DNA from: Marinibacterium sp050389775
Lineage (GTDB): Bacteria; Pseudomonadota; Alphaproteobacteria; Rhodobacterales; Rhodobacteraceae
DNA: 64,000 bases
Assembly: GCF_050389775.1 (NCBI RefSeq)
Contig: NZ_CP177144.1
Location: 4,154,001 to 4,218,000 of the forward strand
Direction of reading: 5' to 3'
Below are positions 1 to 8,632 of this stretch, piece after piece (the stretch's first letter is position 1; every line of letters begins with the position of its first letter). The notes under the pieces are model-generated. The model searched no databases. It saw nothing but the letters and a program-made list of their open reading frames with translations, and had not been told where the DNA came from. Position numbers and translations under genes: made by a program.

Positions 1-540
1 TGGCTGGTCTCCGAGATGGGCGACAGCGATTGCCGCATCGTCGAGCTTCAGGGCACCACCGGCTCGTCGCCGGCCATCGACCGCAAGACCGGTTTCGAAC
101 AGGGCATCGACGGCCACGCCAACCTGGAAATCGTGCGCAGCCAGACCGGCGATTTCACCCGCAGCCAGGGCAAGGTCGTGATGGAAAGCTTCCTCAAGGC
201 CGAGGGCGGCGAGAACATCTGCGCGCTTTATGCCCATAACGACGACATGGCCGTCGGCGCGATCCAGGCCATCAAGGAAGCCGGGCTGAAACCGGGCGAA
301 GACATCAAGATCGTCGCCATCGACGCCGTGCCCGACGCCCACCTGGCCATTGCCCAGGGCGAGATGAACGCCACGATCGAGCTGACGCCCAACATGGCCG
401 GCCCGGCGCTGGACGCGCTCGAAGCCTACCTGGCCGATGGCACCGTGCCGCCGAAATGGATCCAGACGGAATCCAAGCTCTTCACCGCCTCGGACGACAA
501 CCAGTCGATCTACGAGATGAAGAAGGATCTCGGCTACTGA
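1..540 (+). CDS. Sugar ABC transporter periplasmic binding protein, YtfQ-like (5' end missing)
   Basis: The reading frame is open from base 1, so the N-terminus and signal peptide lie outside the window; about 179 C-terminal residues are present. They match the C-terminal lobe of Peripla_BP_4 sugar-binding proteins: a YAHNDDMAVGAIQAIKEAG segment, then VAIDAVPDAHLAIAQGEM, the hinge and effector-sensing part of ribose/galactofuranose-type proteins. It would deliver a monosaccharide in the periplasm to the ATPase and two permeases encoded next (619-4171), the same order as E. coli ytfQ-ytfR-ytfT-yjfF. The family assignment is firm. The substrate (galactofuranose or another simple sugar) is inference. 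Confidence 0.9.
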   Translation, partial: WLVSEMGDSDCRIVELQGTTGSSPAIDRKTGFEQGIDGHANLEIVRSQTGDFTRSQGKVVMESFLKAEGGENICALYAHNDDMAVGAIQAIKEAGLKPGEDIKIVAIDAVPDAHLAIAQGEMNATIELTPNMAGPALDALEAYLADGTVPPKWIQTESKLFTASDDNQSIYEMKKDLGY

Positions 541-548
541 GCCGGGCC

Positions 549-570
549 GCGCGGGGGCCCGCCCCCGCGC
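549..570 (+). promoter_or_regulatory. Intercistronic hairpin between binding protein and ATPase
   Basis: A perfect 10-bp inverted repeat (GCGCGGGGGC / GCCCCCGCGC, 2-nt centre) lies 9 bp after the binding-protein stop codon. There is no T-tract. Such hairpins after the first gene of ABC operons commonly protect the upstream mRNA, so that binding protein is made in excess of the membrane subunits. That role is inferred from position. Confidence 0.5.
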
Positions 571-618
571 ATTCCCCCATTGCCACGGCCCCCGGGCCGG
601 CGGCCACGAGGCGGACCG

Positions 619-2133
619 ATGACAGACGATCAAACAGTGATGCTGCACGCCAGCGGCGTGTCCAAGTTCTTTCCCGGCGCGGTGGCGCTCGACGATGTCG
701 AGCTCAAGCTCTACCCCGGTGAAGTCCATGCCCTTCTGGGCGAAAACGGCGCGGGCAAGTCGACGCTGATCAAGTGCCTCACGGGGGTCTACCGGCGCGA
801 CGGCGGCACGATCGTGCTGGATGGCGAAGCGATCGACCCCCATTCGACCCAGGACAGCCAGAAACTGGGCATCGGGACGGTCTACCAAGAGGTCAACCTG
901 CTGCCCAACCTGACCGTGGCCGAGAACCTCTTCCTGGGCCGCCAGCCGATGCGCATGGGCCTGCTGGCCCGCCGCCGCATGGTGGCCGAGGCCCGGCGGG
1001 TGCTGGGCGATTACGGGCTGGACATCGACCCCGGCGAGCCGCTGACGGCCTATTCGGTGGCCGTCCAGCAGGTCGTGGCCATTGCCCGGGCGGTCGAGAT
1101 GTCGGGCAAGGTGCTGATCCTCGACGAACCCACCGCCTCGCTCGACCGCGACGAGGTGCAGCTGCTGTTCTCGGTCATCCGCCGGCTGAAGGACCGCGGT
1201 CTGGCCGTGGTGTTCATCACCCATTTCCTCGACCAGGTCTTCGACATTTCGGACCGGGCGACCGTGCTGCGCAACGGCCGGGTCGTCGGAACGCGCACGC
1301 TGGAAGGCGTCAGCCAGAAGGACATCGTGACGCTGATGCTGGGCCGCCAGCTGGAAGCCCGGGTGCATGACCGGGCGCCGTCGCGGGTGGGCGAATTGCT
1401 GATCGAGATCGACGGGCTGGCGAAATCGGGCATGCTGGACCCGGCCAGCATGCAGATCCACAAGGGCGAGGTCGTCGGCCTGGCCGGGCTGCTGGGATCG
1501 GGGCGGACCGAGACGGCCAACCTGATCTTCGGTGCGGTGCCAGCCGACCAGGGCCGCATCCTGCGCGACGGCCGCGAGATCCGCGTGACCAACCCGCGCG
1601 AGGCCGTGGCCCAGGGTTTCGCGCTGTGCCCCGAGGACCGCAAGACCGACGGCATCGTCGGCGACCTGTCGGTGCGCGACAACATCATCCTGGCGCTGCA
1701 GGCGCGGCAAGGCTGGTCGCGGCCGATCCCCCGGGCCAAGGTCAACGAGATCGCCGAGCATTACGTCAAGGCGCTGGATATCCGGCTGGCCAGCCTCGAC
1801 ATGCCGATCCGCCTGCTGTCGGGCGGCAACCAGCAAAAGGCCCTTCTGGCCCGCTGGCTGGCCACCTCGCCCGATTTCCTGATCCTCGACGAACCGACCC
1901 GGGGCATCGACGTGGGTGCCCATGCCGAGATCATCGCGCTGATCGAATCGCTGCGCGAACAGGGCATGGCCCTGCTGGTCGCCTCGTCCGAGCTGGAAGA
2001 GCTGGTGGCCTATTCCTCGCGCGTCATCGTCCTGCGCGACCGCCGCCAGGTCAGCGAGCTGACGGGCAGCCGGATCACCGCCCATAACATCGTCCATGCC
2101 ATCGCGGACGAACCGCTGCAGGAGGCCTCGTGA
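619..2133 (+). CDS. Sugar ABC transporter ATPase with two fused ABC domains, RbsA/YtfR-like
   Basis: A 504-residue cytoplasmic ATPase with two ABC domains in tandem, the usual length of the RbsA/MglA/YtfR class. Domain 1 has Walker A GENGAGKST at about residues 41-49 and Walker B with LILDEPTASLD near 165. Domain 2 has the degenerate Walker A (GLLGSGRTE) typical of the class and a good signature LSGGNQQK near 400. It powers sugar import with the two permeases that follow. The ATG at 619 is chosen because GAGGCGG precedes it; an in-frame ATG at 580 has no such site. The stop codon overlaps the next start codon (TGATG). Confidence 0.93.
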   Translation: MTDDQTVMLHASGVSKFFPGAVALDDVELKLYPGEVHALLGENGAGKSTLIKCLTGVYRRDGGTIVLDGEAIDPHSTQDSQKLGIGTVYQEVNLLPNLTVAENLFLGRQPMRMGLLARRRMVAEARRVLGDYGLDIDPGEPLTAYSVAVQQVVAIARAVEMSGKVLILDEPTASLDRDEVQLLFSVIRRLKDRGLAVVFITHFLDQVFDISDRATVLRNGRVVGTRTLEGVSQKDIVTLMLGRQLEARVHDRAPSRVGELLIEIDGLAKSGMLDPASMQIHKGEVVGLAGLLGSGRTETANLIFGAVPADQGRILRDGREIRVTNPREAVAQGFALCPEDRKTDGIVGDLSVRDNIILALQARQGWSRPIPRAKVNEIAEHYVKALDIRLASLDMPIRLLSGGNQQKALLARWLATSPDFLILDEPTRGIDVGAHAEIIALIESLREQGMALLVASSELEELVAYSSRVIVLRDRRQVSELTGSRITAHNIVHAIADEPLQEAS

Positions 2134-3179
2134 TGGCCGGCACGACCACATCGACCTTTCGCCGCATCCTGCCCCAGCTGGTCATCCTGGCCTGTGCGCT
2201 TGTGCTCAACGTGCTGGTCTTTCCCGATTTCTTCCGCATCGAATTCCAGAACGGCCGGTTGTTCGGCAACCTGATCGACGTGCTGAACCGGGGCGCGCCG
2301 GTGGCCCTGCTGTCGATCGGCATGACCCTTGTGATCGCCACCCGGGGGATCGACCTGTCGGTCGGCGCGGTCATGGCCATCGCCGGGGCGACGGCTGCCA
2401 GCATCGTCGTCGACGGCCATGGCTGGGTCACCGCGCTGATCGGCGCGCTGGCCGTGGGCGCGATCTGCGGGGCGTGGAACGGGGTGCTGGTGGCCGTGCT
2501 GCGCATCCAGCCCATCGTGGCCACGCTGGTGCTGATGGTGGCCGGCCGGGGCATCGCCCAGCTGATCACCGAAGGCACCATCCTGACCTTTCTCAACCCC
2601 GGCCTGATCCGGCTGGGCGCGGGCACGATCATGGGCGTGCCGACGCCGATCATCCTGTGGATCGCCCTGGGCGCCTTTGCCGCCTGGCTGGTCCGGCGCA
2701 CGGCGCTTGGCCTGCTGATCGAATCCATCGGGGTCAACCAGGCCTCGTCGCGGCTGGCGGGTATCAACGCCCGGGTGCTGCTGGTCTCGGTCTACCTGGT
2801 CTCGGGCCTCTGTGCGGCGCTGGCCGGGGTCATCGTGGCCGCCGACATCAAGGGCGCGGATGCCAACAACGCCGGGCTGTGGCTGGAACTGGATGCCATC
2901 CTGGCCGTGGTGATCGGCGGCAATTCCCTGCTGGGAGGCCGGTTTTCCATCGTGGCCTCGCTGCTGGGCGCGCTGATCATCCAGTCGGTCAATTCGGTCA
3001 TCCTGCTGTCGGGCATGCCGCCCGAATTCAACCTGGTGATCAAGGCCCTGCTGATCCTGGCCATCCTTGTCATCCAGTCGCCCAAGGTCGGCCATGCCGT
3101 CTACATGCTGCGCGCGGCCGGGCCGCGGGCCTTCAAGGCCCGGGCCGATGTCGCGCCGCGCCCGCAGGAGGAACAATGA
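2133..3179 (+). CDS. Sugar ABC transporter permease 1, YtfT/RbsC-like
   Basis: A 348-residue integral membrane protein of the BPD_transp_2 family with about 8-10 hydrophobic helices. The family loop ATRGIDLSVGAVMAIAG is at about residues 68-84 and VVIGGNSLLGGRF lies near the C-terminus, both hallmarks of ribose-type permeases. GGAGG at 2121-2125 fits the ATG at 2133, whose A is the last base of the upstream TGA; a GTG three bases earlier is possible. Translational coupling to the ATPase is likely. It forms one half of the membrane pore. Confidence 0.92.
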   Translation: MAGTTTSTFRRILPQLVILACALVLNVLVFPDFFRIEFQNGRLFGNLIDVLNRGAPVALLSIGMTLVIATRGIDLSVGAVMAIAGATAASIVVDGHGWVTALIGALAVGAICGAWNGVLVAVLRIQPIVATLVLMVAGRGIAQLITEGTILTFLNPGLIRLGAGTIMGVPTPIILWIALGAFAAWLVRRTALGLLIESIGVNQASSRLAGINARVLLVSVYLVSGLCAALAGVIVAADIKGADANNAGLWLELDAILAVVIGGNSLLGGRFSIVASLLGALIIQSVNSVILLSGMPPEFNLVIKALLILAILVIQSPKVGHAVYMLRAAGPRAFKARADVAPRPQEEQ

Positions 3180-4171
3180 TGATCCGCTCCCACCACCTGC
3201 CCCTGATGGTCACCCTGGCCACCTTCGTGCTGGCCTATGCGCTCTGCGGCATGCAGTACCCGTCGATGTTCTCGACCCGGGTCGTGGCCAACCTGCTGAC
3301 CGACAACGCCTTTCTGGGCATCGTCGCCGTGGGCATGACCTTTGTCATCCTGTCGGGGGGCATCGACCTGTCGGTCGGGTCGGTCATCGCCTTCTCGGGG
3401 GTCTTCCTGGCCGTGATCCTGCGCGACACCTCGATCCATCCGCTGACGGCCTTTGTGCTGGTGTTGTGCATCACCACGGCCTTCGGCGCGGCCATGGGGG
3501 CGGTGATCCACTACCTGGAAATGCCGCCCTTCATCGTCACCCTGGCCGGCATGTTCCTGGCCCGTGGCGCGGCCTACGTGCTGTCGACCGACAGCGTGCC
3601 GATCGACCATGCCTTCTATGACGTGCTGAAAGATGTCTACTGGAAGGCCCCCTCGGGCGGGCGTTTTCGACTGATCGGCGGGCTGATGATCCTGACCTTC
3701 GTCGTTGCCGGCATCGTCCTGCACCGCACGCGCTTTGGCCAGAACGTCTATGCCCTGGGCGGCGGTGCGGCCACGGCCCGGCTGATGGGCGTGCCGCTGG
3801 CCGGCACCACCGTCGGCATCTACGCCGTGTCCGGCGGGCTGGCCGGGCTGGCCGGCATCGTCTTTTCGCTCTACACCTCAGCGGGCTATTCGCTGGCCAC
3901 CGTGGGCGTCGAGCTGGATGCCATTGCCGCGGTCGTGATCGGGGGGACCCTGCTGAGCGGGGGGTACGGGTTTGTCGCCGGAACGTTCTTCGGCATTCTC
4001 ATCATGGGTCTGATCCAGACCTACATCGTCTTCGACGGCAGCCTGTCGAGCTGGTGGACAAAGATCGTCATCGGCGGACTGCTCTTCGCTTTCATCCTGC
4101 TCCAGAAGGGACTGACTTGGGCAACAACGGCGCGCAGGAAAACCGCGACTGGCTTCGCCACGCAATCATGA
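3176..4171 (+). CDS. Sugar ABC transporter permease 2, YjfF-like
   Basis: A 331-residue membrane protein of the same BPD_transp_2 family as its neighbour, with LSGGIDLSVGSVIAFSG at about residues 59-75 and VVIGGTLLSGGYG near the end. Two different permeases after one double ATPase is the YtfT/YjfF arrangement; RbsC systems use a homodimer. The ATG at 3176 overlaps the previous stop as ATGA and is preceded by GCAGGAGG. The next gene again starts in an ATGA overlap, so all five genes from the binding protein to the regulator are probably one operon. Confidence 0.92.
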   Translation: MMIRSHHLPLMVTLATFVLAYALCGMQYPSMFSTRVVANLLTDNAFLGIVAVGMTFVILSGGIDLSVGSVIAFSGVFLAVILRDTSIHPLTAFVLVLCITTAFGAAMGAVIHYLEMPPFIVTLAGMFLARGAAYVLSTDSVPIDHAFYDVLKDVYWKAPSGGRFRLIGGLMILTFVVAGIVLHRTRFGQNVYALGGGAATARLMGVPLAGTTVGIYAVSGGLAGLAGIVFSLYTSAGYSLATVGVELDAIAAVVIGGTLLSGGYGFVAGTFFGILIMGLIQTYIVFDGSLSSWWTKIVIGGLLFAFILLQKGLTWATTARRKTATGFATQS

Positions 4172-4884
4172 CACTGGTCTCGCCCGGCGCGCGGCTGGAA
4201 CGGGCGTCCAACCACACGAATTTCGTGGTGGAGCAGATCGGCCGGGCCATCGTGGCGGGCGAATACCCGGCGGAATCCATGATCCCGCTGGACCCGGACC
4301 TGTGCGAGATGTTCGACGTCTCGCGCACCGTCGTGCGCGAGGCCAAGAAGACCCTGGCGGCCAAGGGGCTGATCCAGTCCAAGGCCAAGGTCGGCACCCA
4401 TGTGCGCCCGGCGGCGGAATGGAACCTCTTCGACGAGGACGTGCTGCGCTGGCATACCTCGATGAAGAACCCCGGGCGGTTCTACGAGGAATTGCTGGAA
4501 ATCCGCCTGATATTCGAGCCCGCCGCCGCTGCCCAGGCCGCGCGCCAGGCCAATGATGCCGATTGCACGCGGCTCTTCGGGCTGTGCGACCGGCTGGCCG
4601 ATGCCCGGACACGGGCCGATTTCGTCGTGGCCGATTACGAATTCCACCAGCAGGTGCTGGTCCTGTCGGACAACCGTTTCCTGCAATCGCTGGGCCATAT
4701 CGTGCAGACGGCGCTGTATTCGCTGTTTCTCAAGGAGCCCGAGGCCAGCTTTCTGGACGCCCGGGCCGAAGTGGCCGGCAATCACCGCCTGATCGCCAAG
4801 GCCATCTGCAACGGCCTGCCGGCCGAGGCCCACGAAGCCATGGCCCGGGTCATCCGCGACGGCCACCTGCGGGCGGCCGGCTAG
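4168..4884 (+). CDS. GntR family transcriptional regulator, FCD subfamily (DgoR-like)
   Basis: About 238 residues: an N-terminal winged helix (residues about 14-81, with the recognition region DVSRTVVREAKKTLAAKGL) and an all-helical FCD effector domain with spaced Asp/His residues (EFHQQV, NHRLIAKAI) that bind a metal and a sugar acid or similar ligand in this subfamily. It closes the sugar ABC operon and probably represses it in response to the transported compound. The start is uncertain: ATG 4168 gives an ATGA overlap with the permease, but a TTG at 4117 has a better ribosome-binding site (AGAAGGGA) and would add 17 residues. The stop is one base from the convergent phaZ stop. Confidence 0.9.
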   Translation: MTLVSPGARLERASNHTNFVVEQIGRAIVAGEYPAESMIPLDPDLCEMFDVSRTVVREAKKTLAAKGLIQSKAKVGTHVRPAAEWNLFDEDVLRWHTSMKNPGRFYEELLEIRLIFEPAAAAQAARQANDADCTRLFGLCDRLADARTRADFVVADYEFHQQVLVLSDNRFLQSLGHIVQTALYSLFLKEPEASFLDARAEVAGNHRLIAKAICNGLPAEAHEAMARVIRDGHLRAAG

Positions 4885-4885
4885 G

Positions 4886-6097
4886 TCATTCCATCGCCAG
4901 GATCATGTTGCGCACCACCGGATAGATCTCGCGTTCCCAGCGCCGGCCGTTGAACACGCCGTAATGGCCGACATTGGCCTGCAGGTGGTGGCGTTTCAGA
5001 TGCGGGCGCAGCGACCGGCAGAGGTCATGGGCCGCCGCCGTCTGGCCCAGCGAACAGATGTCGTCGCGCCCGCCCTCGACGGTCAGAAGCGCGGTCTGGC
5101 GGATCTCGCCCGGGTCGACCAGGTCGCCGCGATAGGTGAATTCGCCCTTGGCCAGCTCGGCACGCTGAAAGATCCGGTCGATGGTTTCCAGGTAGAATTC
5201 GGCCGTCAGATCGAGCACGGCGAAATACTCGTCGTAGAAATCCTTGATCTTCATGGCCTCGGCCATCTCACCCCGGGCGAGGTGGCGATAGAGCTTGTTG
5301 TGCTGGTCGCGGTGGCGATCCATGTTCATCGCCATGAAGGCCGTCAGCTGGACAAACCCCGGGTAGACCTTGCGCCCTGCCCCGGCATAACGGCTGGGCA
5401 CCTCGGCGATGACGTTCTTCTCGAACCACTCGTAGGGCTTGTCGAAGGCCAGCTCGTTCACCGTCGTCGGGCTTTCGCGCACGTCGATCGGCCCGGCCAT
5501 CAGGGTCATCGTCCGCGGCGTGGCCGGGTTCTTGTCCTTCGACATAACCGCCACGGCAATCAGCGCCTGCACGCAGGGCTGGCAGACCGCCAGCAGGTTG
5601 CCCCCCGGCCCGATCTCTTCGAGGAAGCGGATCAGGTATGCGACGTAATCCTCGACCCCGAACTCCCCCGCCGACAGCGGCACGTCGCGGGCGTTCTTCC
5701 AATCGGTGATATAGACATCGTGGTCGCGCAACAGCACCTCGACCGTGCCGCGCAGCAGGGTCGCGAAATGGCCCGACAGCGGCGCCACGACCAGGACGGG
5801 CGGCTGCGGCGTGTCGATGTCCTTGGCGAAATGGCGCAGCTCGCCGAAAGGCAGGTCCAGCGTCACTTCCTCGCGCACGGCCACCTCGCGGTTGCCGACC
5901 ATGACCGAGGGAATGTTGAAGCCGGGGCTGTGGTGGGTCAGCCGGAACCGGGCGATCATTTCCAGCCAGGCATCGGTATGCGGCACCGCCGGGTTCCAGG
6001 CGCCCCACCCCGCCCAGCCATCCAGCCGCATCGTCCGGGCCATGGCCCGCATCGGCGCAATGAGGTCATCCTGGAACTGGTAAAACTGGTAAAGCAT
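4886..6097 (-). CDS. phaZ: Intracellular polyhydroxyalkanoate depolymerase
   Basis: A 403-residue protein that hydrolyses native PHB granules in the cytoplasm, of the PhaZa1 type (alpha/beta-hydrolase fold with a Cys nucleophile). The family N-terminus MLYQFYQFQDDLIAPMRA is intact and no signal peptide is present. The nucleophile region is LLAVCQPCVQALIA (Cys172/Cys175), and an Asp and a C-terminal His (LQANVGHYGVFNGRRW) complete the expected triad. The ATG at 6097 is preceded by AAGGAAAC. In many Rhodobacterales phaZ is divergent from phaC-phaP-phaR; here the divergent gene is a glutathione S-transferase, although a PhaR-type site lies in the shared promoter region. Confidence 0.95.
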   Translation of the reverse strand: MLYQFYQFQDDLIAPMRAMARTMRLDGWAGWGAWNPAVPHTDAWLEMIARFRLTHHSPGFNIPSVMVGNREVAVREEVTLDLPFGELRHFAKDIDTPQPPVLVVAPLSGHFATLLRGTVEVLLRDHDVYITDWKNARDVPLSAGEFGVEDYVAYLIRFLEEIGPGGNLLAVCQPCVQALIAVAVMSKDKNPATPRTMTLMAGPIDVRESPTTVNELAFDKPYEWFEKNVIAEVPSRYAGAGRKVYPGFVQLTAFMAMNMDRHRDQHNKLYRHLARGEMAEAMKIKDFYDEYFAVLDLTAEFYLETIDRIFQRAELAKGEFTYRGDLVDPGEIRQTALLTVEGGRDDICSLGQTAAAHDLCRSLRPHLKRHHLQANVGHYGVFNGRRWEREIYPVVRNMILAME

Positions 6098-6180
6098 GTC
6101 AGTTTCCTTATCCGTGCCCGCAGAATTCTCCCTTGGCAAAAAGCCTAGTCCGTTTCATGCTGCACTGCGACATAAATTAT

Positions 6181-6191
6181 CTGCGTCGCAG
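6181..6191 (+). promoter_or_regulatory. Candidate PhaR operator, CTGC-N3-GCAG
   Basis: CTGCGTCGCAG is an exact CTGC-N3-GCAG palindrome in the phaZ-gst divergent region. From memory this is the recognition pattern described for PhaR, the PHB-responsive repressor of Rhodobacter. Further TGC-rich half sites lie on both sides (TGCTGCACTGCG before, TTGCAGCG after), and the AT-rich CATAAATTAT just upstream could hold a -10 element. Assignment rests on motif and context only. Confidence 0.55.
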
Positions 6192-6212
6192 AATTGCAGC
6201 GAGGGACGGGAC

Positions 6213-6866
6213 ATGGGCCGTGCGACACTGACGATTTCTTCCAAGAATTATTCCTCGTGGTCCCTGCGTGGCTGGCTTTTGTGCAGGATGGCCGGCATCG
6301 ATTTCGACGAGAAGGTCGTCGACGTGGATGACCCGGAAAACCGGCAGGAATTGCTGCTTCTGTCGCCTTCGGTCCGGGTGCCGCGCCTGTCCCATCGCGA
6401 TGTCGAGGTCTGGGACACGCTGGCGATTGCCGAATATCTGCACGAAATTTCACCAATGGCCGGTCTTCTGCCCGAAGACAGCAAGGCCCGGTCACATTGC
6501 CGGTCGATCTCGGGCGAGATCCATTCGGGGTTCTACAACCTGCGGTCGGCCCTGCCGATGAACATCAAGGCGCGCCACCAGTCGTTCAAGATCTTCTCGG
6601 GCGCCCGGCCCGACGTGGCCCGGGTCAAGGAGATCTGGTCGGAATGCCTGGACGCCCATGGCGGGCCGTTCCTGTTCGGCGAACCGACCATGGCCGATGC
6701 GATGTATGCCCCGGTCTGCACCCGGTTCCGCACCTATGCCGTCGAGATGGAGCCCGAGCTGGAAGCCTATTGCCAGGCGGTCTTTGCCTGGGAGCCGATG
6801 GCCGAATGGTGCAACGCGGCACTGCAGGAACCCGACGAGGTGGTCGAACTCGAAGTCGAGTTCTGA
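6213..6866 (+). CDS. Glutathione S-transferase family protein
   Basis: A 217-residue soluble protein with a thioredoxin-like N-terminal half and an all-helical C-terminal half. The N-terminus TISSKNYSSWSLRGWLL carries the Ser-rich catalytic loop of the bacterial GST subgroup, and VRVPRLSHRDVEVWDTLAIAEYL contains the cis-Pro and the glutathione gamma-glutamyl binding region. It should conjugate or bind glutathione in the cytoplasm; the substrate is unknown. ATG 6213 is preceded by GAGGGACGG. It is divergent from phaZ and followed directly by an 18-bp repeat array. Confidence 0.88.
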   Translation: MGRATLTISSKNYSSWSLRGWLLCRMAGIDFDEKVVDVDDPENRQELLLLSPSVRVPRLSHRDVEVWDTLAIAEYLHEISPMAGLLPEDSKARSHCRSISGEIHSGFYNLRSALPMNIKARHQSFKIFSGARPDVARVKEIWSECLDAHGGPFLFGEPTMADAMYAPVCTRFRTYAVEMEPELEAYCQAVFAWEPMAEWCNAALQEPDEVVELEVEF

Positions 6867-6907
6867 ACGCCCCCGGGCTCGGCCGGTCATTCCTGACACT
6901 CCGGCCG

Positions 6908-7267
6908 ACCTGGCCCGTTCGTTCAGCCCCGGCCCGTTCAGGCCGGCTCGCCCGGTCACCCCGACCCGCCCGGTCAATCCGGTCCGCCGTTCAGCCCAAC
7001 CCGCCCGATCGTCCCGGCCCACCCGATCGCCCCGGCCCGCGCAGTCACTTCAGCCCTCTCAGTCACTCCAAGCCGCCCGGTCAACCCCACATACCGATCT
7101 AACCGACCTGCCCGATCAAACCGGCCCGCGCATCCACTCCTGCCCGCGCATCCACCCCAACCCGCCCGGACAACCCGACCCTGCGTGTAGGACCGACCGA
7201 CCGCGTCAACCGAACCGACCCGGTCAGACCGACCGGCCGGGTCAATCCGCCCCGCCCGATCAGCACC
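6908..7267. repeat. Degenerate 18-bp tandem repeat array 1 (about 20 units)
   Basis: About 20 consecutive units of roughly 18 bp (steps of 17-19) fill the space between the gst stop and the trxR stop. A typical plus-strand unit is CGACCCGCCCGGTCAATC (6962-6979); others are AAGCCGCCCGGTCAACCC at 7070 and ACCGACCCGGTCAGACCG at 7214. Each unit contains two related 9-mers. The last unit ends one base before the trxR stop codon at 7269. Phase slips make a coding role unlikely. No gene is seen in 6867-7268. Confidence 0.75.
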
Positions 7268-7268
7268 T

Positions 7269-8159
7269 TCAGCCGTCCGGCCAGACCAGCGAACGATGGA
7301 TCTGCGCCCCGGCCCAGGCCCCGTCCCCCACGGCCAGCGACACCGAATGGGGCATGCGCGCGACGTCGCCGCAGGCAAAGACCCCGGGGACCGAGCTTTC
7401 CTTGGCCTCGTTGGTGCGGATCATCCGGCCCATGGCGTTCTCGGTTGTCTCGCAGCCCATCTGTTCGGCCAGGGGCGTGGCCGGGCGGGTCGTCGAGGCC
7501 GTGAAGAGCCCCGCAAAGCCCAGCCTGCGGCCATCGGCCAGGGTCACGTCGGCCGTGCCCGACAGGCCCGTGATCGGCCCTTCCTCGATGGTCACGCCCC
7601 GGGTCTCCAGCATCCGCCGGGCCTCGGCATCCGGCCCCTCCGTGCCGTTCAGCAGGAAGGTGACCCGCCCCCATTCCGGCAGAAGCTGGGCCTGGTGCAC
7701 CGACATCGGCCCGGTGGCAATCACGCCGATCTCGCCCTGGTCCAGCTCGTACCCATGGCAATAGGGGCAGTGAAACACCGACCGCCCCCAGCGCTCGGCC
7801 AGCCCGGGAATGTCGGGCAGGATGTCCCGCACCCCGGTCGCGAACAGCAGCCGGCGGCCCCGGTGTGTCACCCCGGTGTCGGTGCCTACGGCAAAGTCAT
7901 CCCGGGCGCCCTCGGCCGTATGCGCCGTGCCCTCGACCCAGGTCAGGGTGGGATAGCGCATCAATTGCGCCCGGGCGCTGCGGGCGATCTCGGCCGGGTC
8001 GATGCCATCCTGGCCGATGAAGCCGTGGCTGTGGCTGGCAAAGCGGTTGCGGCGCAGCCCCGCGTCGATCACCAGCACCTTGCGGCGGGCACGCAGAAGC
8101 TGCAGGGCGGCGGCCATTCCGGCGTAGCTGCCCCCGACGACGATCACGTCATGGGTCAT
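7269..8159 (-). CDS. Thioredoxin-reductase-like NAD(P)/FAD-dependent disulfide oxidoreductase
   Basis: A 296-residue flavoprotein. The FAD-binding Rossmann motif is at residues 8-20 (VVGGSYAGMAAAL), the redox pair CPYC at 131-134 is followed by HGYE, a second dinucleotide-binding stretch (GVIATGPMSVHQAQ) follows, and the C-terminal FAD motif is GVFACGDVARMP. It belongs to the short TrxB-related group rather than canonical TrxB (CATC, about 320 residues), so the natural acceptor is uncertain. The ATG at 8159 has AGGACAGG upstream. It lies 11 bp after the Rrf2 regulator on the same strand, probably as one operon. Confidence 0.9.
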   Translation of the reverse strand: MTHDVIVVGGSYAGMAAALQLLRARRKVLVIDAGLRRNRFASHSHGFIGQDGIDPAEIARSARAQLMRYPTLTWVEGTAHTAEGARDDFAVGTDTGVTHRGRRLLFATGVRDILPDIPGLAERWGRSVFHCPYCHGYELDQGEIGVIATGPMSVHQAQLLPEWGRVTFLLNGTEGPDAEARRMLETRGVTIEEGPITGLSGTADVTLADGRRLGFAGLFTASTTRPATPLAEQMGCETTENAMGRMIRTNEAKESSVPGVFACGDVARMPHSVSLAVGDGAWAGAQIHRSLVWPDG

Positions 8160-8170
8160 TGTCCTGTCCT

Positions 8171-8614
8171 TCAGTCCTTCGATTGGCGGCGTGCGTCGAA
8201 CCGCCGTGTGAAATCGCGCGACAGATCCGCCAGCGTCACGCCGGCGAACCGATCCAGCAACAGGGCCTCGGCCTCGGCAAAGGCCCCGTCGAGCGCGGCA
8301 TTGACCGATTGCTCGACCAGGCATTCGGGCGTCTCGTTGCGGTTGCCGATGGCAAAGATCGCCGGTTCGCCCAGGGCCTCGTGCAGGTGGCGCAGGGTGA
8401 CCGCCGACAGGTCGGCCGAGATGCGCCAGCCCCCGGCATGACCCCGTTCGGATTGCACCAGCCCGGCCTTGCGCAACAGGCCCATCGTCCGACGGACGAC
8501 CACCGGGTTGGCACCCAGGCACTGGCCCAGCATGTCGGATGTCATCGGCCCGTCATGGTCGGCCATGTGCAGCAGCGCATGCAGGACCGAGGAAAGGCGG
8601 CTGTCTCTTTTCAT
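8171..8614 (-). CDS. Rrf2 family transcriptional regulator
   Basis: A 147-residue Rrf2-type winged-helix protein. The DNA-binding part is in the first about 60 residues (SSVLHALLHMADH, then VVVRRTMGLLRKAGLV, then the wing GHAGGWRIS). The three clustered cysteines that hold the Fe-S cluster in IscR and NsrR are absent; the only cysteines are single ones near residue 32 and in TPECLVEQ. It therefore resembles the cluster-free or thiol-sensing YwnA-like branch. It is the first gene of the operon with the disulfide oxidoreductase and has a perfect inverted repeat at its start codon, consistent with autoregulation. Confidence 0.88.
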   Translation of the reverse strand: MKRDSRLSSVLHALLHMADHDGPMTSDMLGQCLGANPVVVRRTMGLLRKAGLVQSERGHAGGWRISADLSAVTLRHLHEALGEPAIFAIGNRNETPECLVEQSVNAALDGAFAEAEALLLDRFAGVTLADLSRDFTRRFDARRQSKD

Positions 8615-8631
8615 GTAACTTTATATGTTAC
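8615..8631 (-). promoter_or_regulatory. Perfect inverted repeat directly in front of the rrf2 start codon
   Basis: GTAAC-TTTATAT-GTTAC is a 17-bp perfect dyad whose edge touches the rrf2 ATG (8612-8614, minus strand). It is AT-rich in a very G+C-rich neighbourhood, and on the minus strand it contains ATATAAAGT, a plausible -10 box only a few bases before the ATG. That suggests an autoregulatory operator and possibly a leaderless mRNA. Function is inferred from symmetry and position. Confidence 0.65.
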
Positions 8632-8632
8632 G

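Noticed and set aside
1..4171. Firm naming of the first operon as the galactofuranose transporter ytfQRT-yjfF
   Set aside because: Gene order and families agree, but several sugar transporters share them and the binding protein is incomplete, so no gene symbols were given.
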